Assembly: GCA_025403435.1 (NCBI GenBank)
Contig: CM046337.1
Coordinates: 3,107,501-3,171,500 of the forward strand
Source of the DNA: Artocarpus heterophyllus
Taxonomy: Eukaryota > Streptophyta > Magnoliopsida > Rosales > Moraceae
DNA length: 64,000 bases
Direction of reading: 5' to 3'
Part shown: one piece after another, positions 1-12,098 of the stretch
Position numbering within the stretch: the first letter of the stretch is position 1
How the letters are laid out: each line of letters starts with the position of its first letter
Program-made: the position numbers and the translations under genes
The notes under the pieces: generated by a model
Databases searched by the model: none
What the model was told of the DNA's origin: nothing
What the model saw: only the letters and a program-made list of their open reading frames with translations

Positions 1-578
1 CATAAGAACCCAATATCAAAATCAAGTCATAACTTTATAGCCAATTGCCAAATGCATTGCATAAGTCTCAATTCAAAGTGATAACACCAGACATTATTAA
101 GAAGAAAAAAATCCTAGCATTATGTCAAGTGTTGGAAAAAATAAAAAGGGCAAAAGTCTCCCATTGGTTAGGATGCAAAGTAGAGGGGGCTCTAAAGCCG
201 CCCAAGGGCTTGGTTTTAATTCGCCAGAGTTAAGAGTATGCATCTATTGGGTTGGTAGTAGTAAGAAACAATTTGCCTGATTGAAAAAATATATATATAT
301 TTCTGTTATGGTGATTGTTGTTTTCATCTAATTTATTTCTCGGTTATTTATGGATAATTCTGTTAAGATCAGGTTACTAGCGGTAGTTCTGCCTCCATTT
401 TCCTTTTTTTTTTTTTCCCAACACTTTAATCTCAGAAAAATGGTAGCTTTAAGAGAAAAGTTGCAAAACAATCATCGGATATCATATAACATCGATAATT
501 ATTGCATTTAAAAGGAATATAAACTTCTATTATCTAATTCTTTGCTTTTCGTCAGTTCCTAAGAAATCAACGACTAAC
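1..578 (-). other. Presumed intron 1 of glutathione synthetase
   Basis: AT-rich sequence with T tracts and no frame resembling glutathione synthetase. It follows the donor at 578-573 and is read here as the first intron, continuing past the window edge. A 62-codon plus-strand frame at 45-233 has no recognisable content. Confidence 0.5.
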
Positions 579-770
579 CGGAACAGATTTGTCGCCAACA
601 ACAAGACCATGAAGAGAGCTCCAGACGAGAGCATCGTACACAATCTTATCAACCAGTTTTTGATCGATCCCATGAATATCCAACGTGGGTTTCGTGGAAA
701 ATCCTTCTTGGGTCTCCATTGCTTCTACTTTCCCAGACTTGAGAGGCGAAGGTTGTGAAGCTTGGGACAT
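579..770 (-). CDS. GSH2: Glutathione synthetase, first coding exon (partial gene)
   Basis: This exon encodes the N-terminus of the ATP-grasp enzyme that joins gamma-glutamylcysteine and glycine to make glutathione. The peptide starts MSQASQPSPLKSGKVEAMET and contains DALVWSSLHGLVVGDK, which I recognise as the conserved start of plant glutathione synthetases. After a Pro codon the sequence reads GTTAGT, a good splice donor, so the exon ends at 579. Reading through gives only three more residues and a stop. No later exon is visible between 578 and 1, so the catalytic part must lie beyond the left edge, or the gene is truncated. An in-frame second Met at codon 18 could start a cytosolic form, as dual targeting is known for this enzyme. 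Identity is strong; completeness is unknown. Confidence 0.8.
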
Positions 771-1560
771 GATCCTGATGGGTTTCGGGAAATGGGTCTT
801 GAAGATTTGATGGGTTGGATTGAATCCAAAATAAGGTTTTGATGATTTTGATAGTGATTTTCAGGAGAAATCAGTGGTGATGGGATATGAGTTGTAGCGG
901 TCAGTCGGGAATGCCGAGTGAGAGCACGAGGAATAAAGGGCAGTCGTTTTGACCCTTCTGGTCACCCTCAAAAGAAGCTTTATTAAACTGAAGGAAATAT
1001 ACCAATATTTTACTGTTTCAGTTTATGGGATTGTTTCGTTTAAACAAACGATTTAGATTTGAGTCTTTCTCTTCTTTACGGGTTCGTAAAAGCCGAAAGG
1101 AATATATTTTTAATTTTTTAATAAAAAAGAAAAGAAAGGAAAAAAAACCATGAACGGAATGATGAAAATTCTTTTTTTAAAGTAAAATTTGAACTAATTT
1201 AATGAATAGGATAACAAAAATTATTCTCAAAGCAATGCCACAAATAAATACGTGTAACATTTATTAAAAATAAATTTTAAAAAAGAAAATTTTGTGTAAC
1301 ATTTATTAAAAATAAATTTTAAAAAATAATATTTACAAAAAAAAATTTCTTCTTTAAAGATATAATGATAAATAAGCTTTTTAAAGATTTTTTTAAAATA
1401 AATACTTAATTTTTGTAAATTAGATAAATTACACATCTTTATTAATAATAAAATTAAATGACAAAAATAATTTTTATTGATTATTAATCAATTATTATTC
1501 ATCAATGATAAATAAAGCCCGTAAGTGAAGAACAAACCTTAATAAATAAAAAAAAAAAAA
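771..1560. other. Glutathione synthetase upstream region and AT-rich spacer
   Basis: The first 200 bases above the ATG would hold the 5' UTR and promoter of the minus-strand glutathione synthetase. The rest is very AT-rich. A short direct duplication is visible at about 1255-1325, where GTGTAACATTTATTAAAAAT occurs twice. No gene is seen. Confidence 0.4.
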
Positions 1561-2090
1561 CCCAAACTGTCGTATCCTCTCCCCTCCCACTGTACGAGCC
1601 GCCACAATTCCTATCAACGTCTCGCGACAATATCGGCTTCGGAGAAATGATCGCCGGACTTCAGACGTTGTCAATAACTCTTTTCTTTCTCCCTCTTCTC
1701 TTTCTTGCGTGAATCACATCATCGCTGCTGCACTCGTGACAATCACCAGCGTCGCAAGGCTCGCTGACGCCGTGGCCGGAGATTTGCCCTCAGCGTCGGT
1801 CAAGACGAAGAGAAATTAAGCGTTGCGACTCGCTATGATTACCTTCTCCTCGATGCCTGAGAACTTTGATCGTTGTTGGCTTCAACTTCTTTCTCGTCCC
1901 TCGTCGCTTCTGAACATCACCCGTCGTTGATCGCTAATCTTGGTCGTGACTCTGGCAAAGGTGGTGGATCTAGTCCTCAACTTTGGGCGTTGATCTGGTT
2001 AGATTTGAAAGAACTGAACAATTTAAACTTTGCTCCTCAACTCTGTCGGCCATTTTGGAAAAATTAGGACAAAATTGCTTACATCCAAGA
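1560..2090. repeat. Dispersed CG-rich repeat, copy 1
   Basis: A stretch much richer in CG than its surroundings, carrying a phrase like TGATCGCCGGAC near 1648 and ending with GGCCATTTTGG and ATTAGGACAAAATT near 2048-2080. The same blocks in the same order occur at 37320-37820. The two copies are clearly diverged. Short frames inside it match nothing I know. It looks like an old non-autonomous transposon or a captured gene fragment. Confidence 0.4.
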
Positions 2091-2690
2091 TTAATTTCAA
2101 AGCCCCTAACCAGCAACACAACCCCCAACCCAAAAAAAAAAAAAATCCCAAGGTTTTTTAATTGGATGGCGGTACCATGATTAACTCAAAGCTTCCAAAT
2201 TGATTAATTGATAATACTTTTTCCATCCAATTTATTGATAATGCATGAGTAAAAAGTAATGAGTACCAGGATATGTTCTTGAGTGAGTCCAAGTATGGCT
2301 GCGCATAATATAAAAATACAAGGCTCTTTTCGATACCTCTTTTATTCTCCCAAGGACGGTACTATCAGAGGCTTCAAATGAGAGTCAATTCTATGCGGAA
2401 GACACTTGTGAGTTTTACACAAATTAGGATTGAGGAATGGCAATCCCATAATTTATTATTAAATTACTATGTTATCTTTTATTTTGTTAATAAATATTAA
2501 ATTAAAGATACAAAAATATAATGATGACAAATTTTCTATTTTATTCTCTAACATTATAACATCAGCCCAATTACTATTAACTTTATTATAAGTATGAAGT
2601 TTATTTTTATGAAGTTTATTTTTTATTTAAATGAATAATTATTTAAATTTTTGACGTTTTATTTTAATTTTTATCTATTTTATTTAACTT
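2091..2690. other. AT-rich intergenic spacer
   Basis: Low-complexity AT-rich sequence with many ATTTA and TTATT runs. No coding frame, RNA gene or terminal repeat could be supported. Confidence 0.5.
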
Positions 2691-3330
2691 TTGACAATCT
2701 ATTTTTGTTTTTTAAAATAATTAAACAAATTATATTTATTATTTTACTATTATAATGTTGAATAATTATGTAGATTATCACTGACATTAATAGACGATAC
2801 TAGGTGTGCAATTTCATTTTTTAAACTGAAAATATAAAATTTAGCTAAAGGGTATATAATTAATTTTATAACAAATTCCCATCAGTAAACACATAAATGC
2901 GTTTCAAAATAACTTCCTCGATTCTGATTTCTCATTTCGAATCCTACCTATTCCGATTCATACTCCGATTACGCATAAGTAAACATACCATAAAAGAGAT
3001 TGGGTGTAGATTTTCTATTAAGTTCCGACATTGTTGTCGTTTGCAGGACTTATGTTGTTTTCCAGAATTGTCTAGCGTCTTTTTGATGGGGGTGCCGTTT
3101 GTGTTGTCGTTTCATGTATTGGTTTTATACAGAAAATCTATTGGAACTAAAAAGTTTCAATTGCTACAGTGTAAAGTTCTTACATGTTACATTAAAAAAC
3201 AAAAATTTATTACAATGTAAAGCTCTCACATACTATAATTTTTAAATTCTACCTGCAAGTTTTAACGTTTGTTTCCAAACGTACTCCTTGTCATTCCTGA
3301 TGGGTTCTCTCGTTGTCATCGTTATCAGAG
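2690..3330. repeat. MITE-like dispersed repeat, copy 1
   Basis: The core at about 3165-3240 contains GTAAAGTTCTTACATGTTAC and then GTAAAGCTCTCACATACTAT. The same pair of phrases in the opposite order lies at 48110-48190. This suggests a family of small palindromic elements. Boundaries and target duplication could not be fixed, and the class is unknown. Confidence 0.4.
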
Positions 3331-3613
3331 TTATTGGACCTCTGCTAATCTATTATTTAAAAGGATTACTTGTTGAATTGCATGGCATGAATGACAAACG
3401 AAAGAAAAGAAGCATATGAAGGTCAAAAGCTTAATTCTAATTGCATTCTTTAATATAAATGATTACAAACATCACGACCAAATTCCCTTTAACAAACTTG
3501 ACTAGTACGGATATAAAGCCTATATCATCTACTTTATATAGGGAACAGTTCTGGCAAATCTCTTTTCCCCTTCTGCAATACTGGAAGACCTTTTTGAAGA
3601 ACTTGAATATTGG

Positions 3614-3808
3614 CTAAAAGGGTTGTTTTGGCTGCTGAGGAGGAGTACTAGTACTAGCCTTGGCTGATGAACCATTTCTTCTCTCTGCTGGTTGGCCCAA
3701 AGTCACCGTCTTCAAGGCTTGCGCCTCCAAAATCTCCATGATCCACTCAAAGATCCTTTGGCAAATGCCAAATAATGGTGTGAGTTGGTAATATTGTCTC
3801 GTATTCAT
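3614..3808 (-). CDS. Small uncharacterised protein (64 aa)
   Basis: A single-exon ORF beginning MNTRQYYQLTPLFGICQRIF, with a hydrophobic, aromatic first half and a Pro/Ser/Thr/Gln-rich tail ending in QPKQPF. I do not recognise a family. There is no clear signal peptide and no transmembrane helix of normal length. Support for a real gene comes from context: a TATA box (TATATAAG) lies about 190 bases upstream on the same strand, the intervening leader is pyrimidine-rich like a plant 5' UTR, and the residue composition is not low-complexity. The leader contains a long TA repeat, which would be unusual in a transcript. It may equally be a short isoform or a decayed gene. Confidence 0.45.
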   Translation of the reverse strand: MNTRQYYQLTPLFGICQRIFEWIMEILEAQALKTVTLGQPAERRNGSSAKASTSTPPQQPKQPF

Positions 3809-3847
3809 TTGTCAAGAAAGTGGAACAAGATGGTTTATAAGATGTTC

Positions 3848-3848
<1 letters not shown>

Positions 3849-3882
<34 letters not shown>
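3849..3882. repeat. (TA)n microsatellite
   Basis: About 16 uninterrupted TA units inside the presumed 5' leader of the 64-aa ORF. Confidence 0.95.
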
Positions 3883-3886
<4 letters not shown>

Positions 3887-3993
3887 CTTGCAGAGGTAAT
3901 TGGAATATCTTGCGTTGAGAGGTGAAGAAGAGAAGTGGAAGAACACGAAAAGCTACTCAGAGACGCTATACATACCTTTACTTTGAAGCCTTA

Positions 3994-4001
3994 CTTATAT
4001 A
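3994..4001 (-). promoter_or_regulatory. TATA box for the 64-aa ORF
   Basis: The minus strand reads CCTATATAAGTAAGG across 3989-4003, a close match to a plant TATA box. It is about 190 bases upstream of the ATG at 3808, leaving a leader of roughly 160 bases. Confidence 0.45.
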
Positions 4002-4004
4002 GGC

Positions 4005-6144
4005 TGATGAATCATAAAAAGTAATAGTAATTCAAATAAAACACTAAATGTATGATGTGATTATTCCTAATTACCAAAAAAAAAATTAAAAATATTGTAA
4101 AATAGGATCCTATTTTAACTTAGGATGCGAACCAAGTGAAAATCCTAATAAGAAATTAATAGTCATCCTAAATTAATCTTTCGTGTTTGATGCATGCTTG
4201 CTAGTCATGACTTATGATATGATATCCCAGCAACTCTTTAGTAAAGCCATTAAAAAGATTCCTTGAATGAGTAATATTACACATACTTGCCAAAATTAAT
4301 AGCCAAAATTTTTTGGTAGAATAAGTTGGTAATTGTATTTATTGAATCTTGTCAAAAGATAATTTGGTGATAAGTAGTAGTGACAACTGACAAAGAGGTT
4401 TTCTTCAATTCCCTAACTTTTTCCTTGAAAGAAGGGAACCTATAGTTTGGCTAAATTAGTGACAGCTGACAAAGAGATTATGTTTTTAAAGAACCTATAT
4501 TTATTTATTTTCAGCTTCTAATCACCATTTCTTTTAGGATAAATTTACAAATAACCCTCAAACTTTAAAATATACATGTTGTATTCTTGCGATGTCCTAT
4601 ATTTTCAAATTCATCTCGGAACTTTGAAACATGTATTTTTTGGACAGAATAACACACACAATGCATATGAGAAGAGCAAATTTGTCAATTTTGTAAAATC
4701 TTTAAATCAATTCAATTAGGGTCCTTTCTCCAAATCTTTTTTTTTTTTTTTTATTGTTTTCTTGAATCTGAGCAAACTACTCCCTAAGGACAGAAGATAT
4801 CTGAAGTCTGGCTCCCATCTAATTTATTTGGAGTGAAGGATATTTATGAACCACTGAATGTTATACCTATAGTAAAGTTTAAACCAAGTAACAACTCGGC
4901 AATTCCTCCCAAAAAAAAGGGAATGAACTAGAAGACATATTATAGCTTAAGGGGCACAACATGTATATGCTAAAGTTTAGGGCATGCTAAGAAACATAGT
5001 TGCGTGGACATTTGGTAAATTTTATCCTTCCTTTAACTTAAAAAAGAAGCTTCGTTTACATCTTTCAGGCACGCTTACAGATACAGAAGTGTCAGTCTTG
5101 TCTGATAAGACTCTCCCTTGCTTGCAGAGAACTCCTAACCGCAAAGGCAATGAAACTTGTAAGAAGAGGATTGGCACAAATTCTTTGCTTTTTCTGTGAC
5201 AAAATCCTAAGCCGAAAGTTTTGTGCAATCGTTTCTGACAGATGATATAAAACAGTTTTGGTTTCTCACTGATATAGCATTGCTAGTTATGCCTAATAGT
5301 GTGTGCAAGTCCGAGAATGTACCAGGTTAATACCACTTTTCTTTGTTGATGAAGGTTGTCTAGAACTTGAAGCCAATACACTTGAATTAAGGTAGGCCTT
5401 TTTCCCACTTATATCCCAAGTAATAACTTCCTAAATTTCCTTAGTTGGATATGAAAAATGATGTGAAGATTTATTCTTGGTGGGATTGGTTATTGAAGCT
5501 TTACAGGAAATAGGAATTAATCTCTCGGCAAAGACTTTGCTTGAGAAATGGATTACCAGAAGAGCCAAATGACAAACAGTCTTGGGCAAATATAGTGAGA
5601 CCCTTTTAATGTTTCTCTTATGCCATGTTTGGTTATCTTTGATCATTAAAATATAAGCGGGTGTTTAGCAACTATGGTTCAAACTACAAATTGTGGCTCA
5701 AACCATTTTTTATTCAAATTTTATAAGAGAAAATGCAATAAAAAAAAAGCAGTTTGAACCACAGATCGAAACAGATGGTAAGATTTTGTTTTCAAAACAC
5801 TGGAACCATGACAGAAAATCGGCAAACGATATCCTGCGTTCTTTGGTCAAATTCAGTCAATCCTTTTGGAGAAAAAAAAAACCTATAATTTTTGTGTTTC
5901 AGCCAAAACATAGTTTTAGTTTTATTAATTTTAGCAATAAGCCTTCTGTCTTTTCCACTATGGAATATTGATCATGTTGGTCCAAATACAATCTTATGAT
6001 AAATATAACCATCTACGTTAAATTAGGGATGAATAAACAGACAAATAAATGAAGGATAAAAGAGCAAGTCAAGAATGTCCCTCGTAAAAACATTAATTGC
6101 CGTTCTGATTTACATAAGCTTCTGTCACTGTGCTCTCATCTAGA
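4005..6144. other. Intergenic region without recognised gene
   Basis: AT-rich sequence with several T tracts. Overlapping frames of 60-90 codons on both strands (for example 4984-5199 and 5693-5971) show no familiar motif, no codon bias and no splice context that would join them. I see no RNA gene. Confidence 0.5.
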
Positions 6145-6719
6145 TTAAGAACCCACCTTCAGAATTGACGTTAAGGGGTTTGTTTCATCTTCTCCATTAT
6201 TTAAAGAGTTTGACCTGTCGAAGGATTTGTTCTTTTTCCTTTTCTTAATGATTTTGTGTATGTCCTCAACTCTTTCGTTTATGCTAACCATTTTCTTTGG
6301 AGCCTTTTGTCGAGCCGATGCTTCCTCCTCTTCTGCATTCACAGCATCACCAACACCTTGAGTTGGTGGCAATTCCTTGTCATCTTTTACTTGATCATTT
6401 TGTAGTGAAGAACCAGGACGAGGACGAGGACGAGGAATGGGAGGAGAATTCGACTCATTTAAAGTGTCGGTCTTCAACCCAAGTTCAGCACCCGAAACTG
6501 CAGGTTTACCTGAAGTTCCTTGAGCCATTGGGTCCACCACTTGGTCGCTTTCAGTTCGACCTTTTCCGTGAATGGCATCAGACGGGGATGCTTTGTCTGC
6601 ACCACGATTGGTCGAACAGCTCAAGTGGATTTCTTGAGGGCTTGTGACGCTAGTCTTTTCGTGATGAAGTTGAAGCGCCTGTTACACATGCCCAGAGATT
6701 GGGTTTCTTTTTCTTCCAT
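6145..6719 (-). pseudogene. Small conserved-looking protein, reading frame broken by a frameshift
   Basis: From the ATG at 6719 the frame reads MEEKETQSLGMCNRRFNFIT then KRLASQALKKST, and stops at TGA 6621-6623. The next frame opens at that point and continues for about 160 codons to 6145. It holds a PRPRPRPG stretch, an EEEE acidic patch, a basic KKRKKNK segment and the end TSILKVGS. The 3' frame has no ATG at its head (it begins with TTG), so the two parts look like one protein of about 190 residues separated by a single-base loss. I do not know the family; the basic and Pro-rich composition suggests a nuclear or nucleic-acid-binding protein, which is inference only. An assembly error would give the same picture. 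Confidence 0.5.
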
Positions 6720-7233
6720 TTTCTTTTAGTGGAGGCCTATATTTGTATTTTAATGGGAATAGGGGAGACAATACAACTTGGATGAATACCTAGATGCCAT
6801 CCTTAAAGGTACGAAACGCAAACTTGGAAGCAAACAAGTCTTTTCTTTTCACAAAAAAACAATAAAGAAGAAAAACATGAAACTTCAAAGGATTATTATT
6901 TAAAAGTGGCAAGTAGACATTGCTTCCAACGATGGTACACCTCAAAATGAGAGAAAGAACATCAGTAACCAACAAATAAATACAAAAGAGAGGCATGAAT
7001 ACGAGCACAACAATTCAACTTTTGATGGATAGTCACGAATTACACAAGAATGAAAATTTTGGCCGATCTGCTTGTCATTATATTCCTCTCATTCAAGTAT
7101 AAAAAGTAAATTATCAATCTGATAACTATGTTCAATTCATAAAACCTTTAATCATATCTGCATCTTACAAAATTGGGTACAAAACTTTATTTGCCACCAA
7201 CATGGGTAGATCTTCAGGTCCAGGATAGCTTGC
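6720..7233. other. Intergenic spacer
   Basis: Upstream of the broken small-protein gene and downstream of the Tim44-like gene stop codon. It should include the promoter of the former and the 3' UTR of the latter. No other feature is seen. Confidence 0.4.
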
Positions 7234-10192
7234 TTAAAGTATTATCCGCCCAAAAAGACGCCAGAAAGCTCCGGTATGAAAGAGAGATTTCTCAAATACC
7301 CAGATATCTTTAACAAGAACCTGGGGAGAATGATAAGAAGTTGTAGTCACAAGGACAGAGGTAAAAGGCTTCTAATTAACTTCATACAGAATTTAAAAGA
7401 TTGAAATAAATGAAACGGAATCATTATTCACGTGGCGCTCAAATTTAAGAGAATGATGAAAGTTAAATGCGCTACCTCCTCAGATTTGTCTCCAGCAGCT
7501 GCTTTACCGTCTAAATCGTAAGCTTCAAACTTCTGTTAAACAAAATGTTACATTATTGTGGAGTTCTAAGTGATAAAATATTCTTCAAAACTAGAAGCAG
7601 AATACATGAAGACCAATGAAACAAACCACCAGTCGTAGCACACAGAAGAAGAAACTCCTCCACCATTCCTAATTGAAGAGTTAGTTTACCTGCTTCGTAA
7701 GAAACTCAATTGTAAGCTGTATGAACACCTTATTGACATCATTTCGATCAACACCAATCTGTAGGGGAAAAAGAAAAAGCATTAAGGTTCTGCGGTAAGT
7801 CATAAAATTGAAAAGAAAAAAAATTGACATAAAGCATCCCAAATTGAATCCTTCCAGAACAGAATGAGAGAGAATCAACCTGTATTTAAGGAGTACAAGT
7901 AATTTGTGTCGAACTCCCAATTTTCTTATTTAAATTGGAAATTCACAATGTATAGTGCCATTTTTTATTAATAAAATAAAAGCTAAGTGGCAAGCTTTAA
8001 GTGCTACGGAAAGAGCACGCTGACGATAACAATTTATCATACAGACCATTCTTGACCTATATGGTAAAAGAGCAAAAAAGGTAGCTGCTCTAAGGCTATT
8101 GTAACATAGTACCCTCTTTAACTTCTATTTACGGAGAAACAAGAAGTGCTCTAATATGGTACAAAGCAAGGAGTGTAATGATAATTTGTCGAAAAGAAAC
8201 ACTTGCCAGTCGAGCTCGCAGAGTTTGCATTTTAATGACTGGTTCAACCAACTCCCAATAGACCTTACTCCATATGGTTTCTCTTTGTTTGATTTCGTTC
8301 TTTAGTGTCTGAAAAGAGGGTCAAACGTCTCATAACTTAGATATGTTAATTCCACCACAAGTGCTGAGGCCAGAGAGAAAGTACAAGAGAAGCGAAGCAT
8401 ATGGAGTACATCTTCTTTGTAACTGCCATTCTTAGTGAGTTTTTGTTTCCGTTAGCAAGAAGAGTGTTGTTCTGGAAGAGAAAGAAGGAGAGAGAGAGAG
8501 AGAGAGAGAAGAGGCCAGTAAAAGGTAAGCAAACATAACTAGGAACTGAACCAAATAGAACAAAGGAAGAGCTAGAAGTCTGCTAATATTCTACTTTCCA
8601 TGTCTGCAACCGTTTAGAGGCCATACCGAAGTCTACCAAAATAATAAACACCACCTTTCTTCGTCAAGGTATTTTTATAGATGATTGGCCAATGAACTCC
8701 TTTTTCCTACACAATGCACCTTCACAGCCCATCTTAACGCTTAAACATCTGTTGCAAGTTTAAATTGGAAAGTTCTTTCAAAGATAAAGAGGGTTTAATG
8801 ATGTGAACTTCCTAAAAGCAAAGAGCGAAGATTTTCAAATAGCTTGTTCAGTAGAATTGAGCCTTGCCACTAATAGATATAACATAAGAATGTATTTATA
8901 TAAGCTGCCCTAGCAAAGATAAAAAAGACAAACCTCTTTGTACATCTCTACCGCCTCTTTGTAGAACAGCTACTTTGAGTATCCAGATTTTCTTAATTTG
9001 GCAATGGCATAAGCACTTTTGAGCTGCAAATTAAAGAAAGCAGAAATAACCATTTTATATTGAGGCTCCCATGAGGTAGTAATATGGATCACAATCCATG
9101 TTCGCCAAATGCCTTACGGAACATTAACCAAAATAAATCACAGTAAATGTTGAAGACGCACCAGATGAAAAGGGCACAAACTTACATCTAAAAATTGTTA
9201 CAAGAGGAAGCTAGAGGAAGAATGGGGGAAGGAATGACATGAAAACTGTTTGAGTACCAAACCAACTGTAGCTAAAGGAAAAGCAAGAAAGCTGAATGGG
9301 CAGGAGCAGCAGGAATGAAGCAAAAACCAATCTATAACAGTCCACAAGCTGCTTAAAGAATAACATCACCTCTAAACTTATATTTTCTTTTGTTCTTTTC
9401 CATCCACTTCTTGTAAACCATCTGATAATAATAAACAATAAACAAACAAACGAACAGAGTTACACACCATCTTCTAATTAAGTAGGAACAATGAGCAATT
9501 TGACGATAGTGATATTGGATGGAATCAAAATTTGGACAATACAAGCACATCAATCTGGAGCGATACAAGCACTAATACTATAATTGAAATCAATGAAACT
9601 AATAGCTTTCATTGAAAGAAATGAAACCAAACTACCACTGGTCCATCGTAATTACTCCAACTTAATGACACAACTAACCTCTGCCAGAATGGGATTGGTT
9701 CTCGAGGAGAACATGGCTCATAGACAAAGCCGGGACTCAACATTGATACTTTAAGAGCACCCTGCACAGATAACAACATTTGCGTGTGGTAAAGATGTTT
9801 TTGCAGCACATTTGCAAAGCCGCTACAAACCCTAGCAGAATTAATATTCTATTTTCAAAAATGAAAAATTGCAATCCCCACAATATTCAGAGAAGCACAT
9901 TCAACAGAGAAAGAAAGGTAAGATCACACACCATTTGTCGTGCTTGTGAAGGAGCTTTAGCCTGTACTGTTACCAACCTAATGTCGTACGAGAAGACATC
10001 TAACTCAGCAGCCTAAAATCAAAACCCAAAAACAAAAAATACTTAAATTTAAGTTTCAAACTAACCCCTGCCGTTTTATTTACGAAATGAATCATTTTGT
10101 ACACTCACCATTGTAGAACGAAGTGTCAAAGCGCTTCTAGAAGTCCAAGGAAGCGCATTGTGGGCCTTATACAATGATGAACTTGCAGACAT
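7234..10192 (-). pseudogene. Tim44/mL45-like mitochondrial protein gene, ten exons, with two inactivating lesions
   Basis: Exons on the minus strand: 10192-10109, 10012-9932, 9761-9679, 9421-9370, 9023-8934, 8471-8403, 8308-8207, 7758-7690, 7532-7476, 7320-7234. Phases agree throughout. The product starts MSASSSLYKAHNALPWTSRS and ends FWRLFGRIIL, with VDRNDVNKVFIQLTIEFLTK in the Tim44-like fold near the C-terminus. This is the plant Tim44-related family, relatives of mitoribosomal protein mL45, presumably in the matrix. Two defects stand out. Exon 5 has an in-frame TAG at 8970-8972 followed by clearly coding LFYKEAVEMYKE. Exon 6 ends in AT where a GT donor is expected (8402-8401), although an in-frame GT lies 18 bases further on. 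Intron 7 uses a GC donor. A non-coding first exon lies at about 10488-10640. It is probably a pseudogene, or a locus surviving as a truncated form. Confidence 0.65.
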
Positions 10193-10487
10193 TTTCCTAT
10201 AATTAAATTCATAGACTTCTGCTAGACACAAATTTATTAAATTGTTCAACACTTGTATTCCAAATCATGAACTAAACACGAAATTATAACAACTTATCAT
10301 TTGAAATACCACTTGCATAGCTTATAGAGCTCCCAAGCCTGAGAATTCAAAAAAACCCATCTTCAAAAAAATTGTTTTTAGCCGTATAATTACGTAAAAA
10401 TTAAGCAAAATAAGAGCTCAATTAAGCAAAATTATTTAAAAGTCTCAACCTTTAAAATTATATAATTATTATTATCAAGCTACTCAC

Positions 10488-10820
10488 ATGTACGAGGGTA
10501 GTCGAATCTAAGCCGTCCGATACAGGGAACGAATCGTGTGTAAGTTTCTAAAAACCATCTTCAATCACGAATCTACAAAATCTAGACTTGTTTCGTCGGA
10601 TCATTAATTGAAGATTGCAAACGCACATAAAGAGGTTTTTGTTTTTGTTTCAAGGGTTTTAGGTGGGAGAATTGTCAGATAGCTCGCAGTTCTATGGGCA
10701 ATTACGGACATCTTGGCCTGTACCTTGAATCTGTTGGGCCCGTGGGCCTCCACCTGAGTGTAGATGAACGACGTGTCACTCTTTTATAGCAGAAAAACGA
10801 CGTGGCCTTTTTTTTTAAGC
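10488..10820 (-). promoter_or_regulatory. Non-coding first exon and promoter of the Tim44-like gene
   Basis: On the minus strand this ends with CGTACAT followed by the strong donor GTGAGT (10487-10482). The acceptor is just upstream of the ATG (ATTATAG before GAAAATG). TTTTATAGCAG and two ACGACGTG words lie upstream. The same block recurs at 13987-14270. Confidence 0.5.
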
Positions 10821-11818
10821 AAAACGACAAGTGCTTAGGTAAGCAGAAAAGTGTGAATTTCTAGAACATGTTTAATTTAATCTCGAACTTCTAGGTGATA
10901 AACCACTTTTTCATTACAATTATTTTTTCTGCCAATTTTTTTTCCTTCTATTCATATAATTTATCCTATAAAAAGCCAAAATACTGTTGATAGTGTTTAT
11001 TTATTTAATTTTAACTTAAAATACTTAAAAATAATAATATTTTTATATTTTTTATAAGTGATATGTTTTAAACTTTTTCATAAATATGGTTAAATTAAAA
11101 AACAATTCCACAAGATAGTAATTCTTAACTGACAGTGTAAATTTTTGACATTTAGGTAACAAACGTATTCTCTAATAACTTCAAATATAATATTTGCTAT
11201 ACTAGCATATAAATTTCAGTAGTATTAGTTCGAACAACATTAATCTTCATAATTATTTGAAATTTAAAAAAGTTTCTTTTTTATAAATTTAAAGCGTAAG
11301 ATTTATGACATGTAGCAAATTATAATAATTAAGATAATTTATTAGAGCACAAAAAAAAAAAAAACTAAATGATGCTACCTGACAATGAATTAGAAGACAA
11401 TGAACACAGAATCTGTGGTCTCAAAAACAAAATCACAAAACGTGGAGAATTTTAAGGTAGACTTTTTTTTTATTTAGAAATAAAGGGATTCACACTCTTC
11501 ATTTTATGACGGTTAAACTATACTTGTAACCACTATACAGAAATTGAGTTTAACATAATTATATTTTAAATGTGAAAACTTGGAAAAAGGAAAAAGAAAA
11601 AGAAAAACAAGAGTAGACGGTGAAGAGATTTTGCAAACACAAAGCAGCGAAATATCATTATACGATCGTGTGGAAGCTTTTCCCGAACTTGTACGTATAG
11701 TTCGAACTTTTTCCTTTTTGAATATATGTTAATTGTTAACCTTTTATTATTCATTATTAGTAATGTTAATTTAGGCCTTTAGACTCGACAGTCTCACGAC
11801 CTCTACTCGTCCAAATAG

Positions 11819-11820
<2 letters not shown>
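10821..11820. other. AT-rich intergenic spacer
   Basis: Very AT-rich, with poly-A and poly-T tracts. No supported gene or terminal repeat. Confidence 0.5.

Positions 11821-11861
<41 letters not shown>
11821..11861. repeat. (AT)20 microsatellite
   Basis: Forty bases of uninterrupted AT dinucleotides, likely to vary in length between individuals. Confidence 0.95.
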
Positions 11862-11863
<2 letters not shown>

Positions 11864-12098
11864 GCATGCTTTTTATCTTATGTTGTTTGCGTAATGTGCA
11901 CTAGTTAGGGTATTTAATAATTCTAACCAGGTTTTTATAACGTTACTTGAACTGGTCTGAAGAAAAACATGACCAAGAGGAATATAACTCTGAATTGCAT
12001 AAATACATAAGATAGCCTAAACAACACAGATTGTGAAAAATACAATAATCAACGGTAATCTTATGAACCCTTATAATAGCTTAATTGATGTGCTAAAA

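Noticed and set aside
5022..5228. Overlapping ORFs on both strands near 5.0-5.2 kb
   Set aside because: No homology recognised, no promoter or splice context, and composition no different from the spacer.
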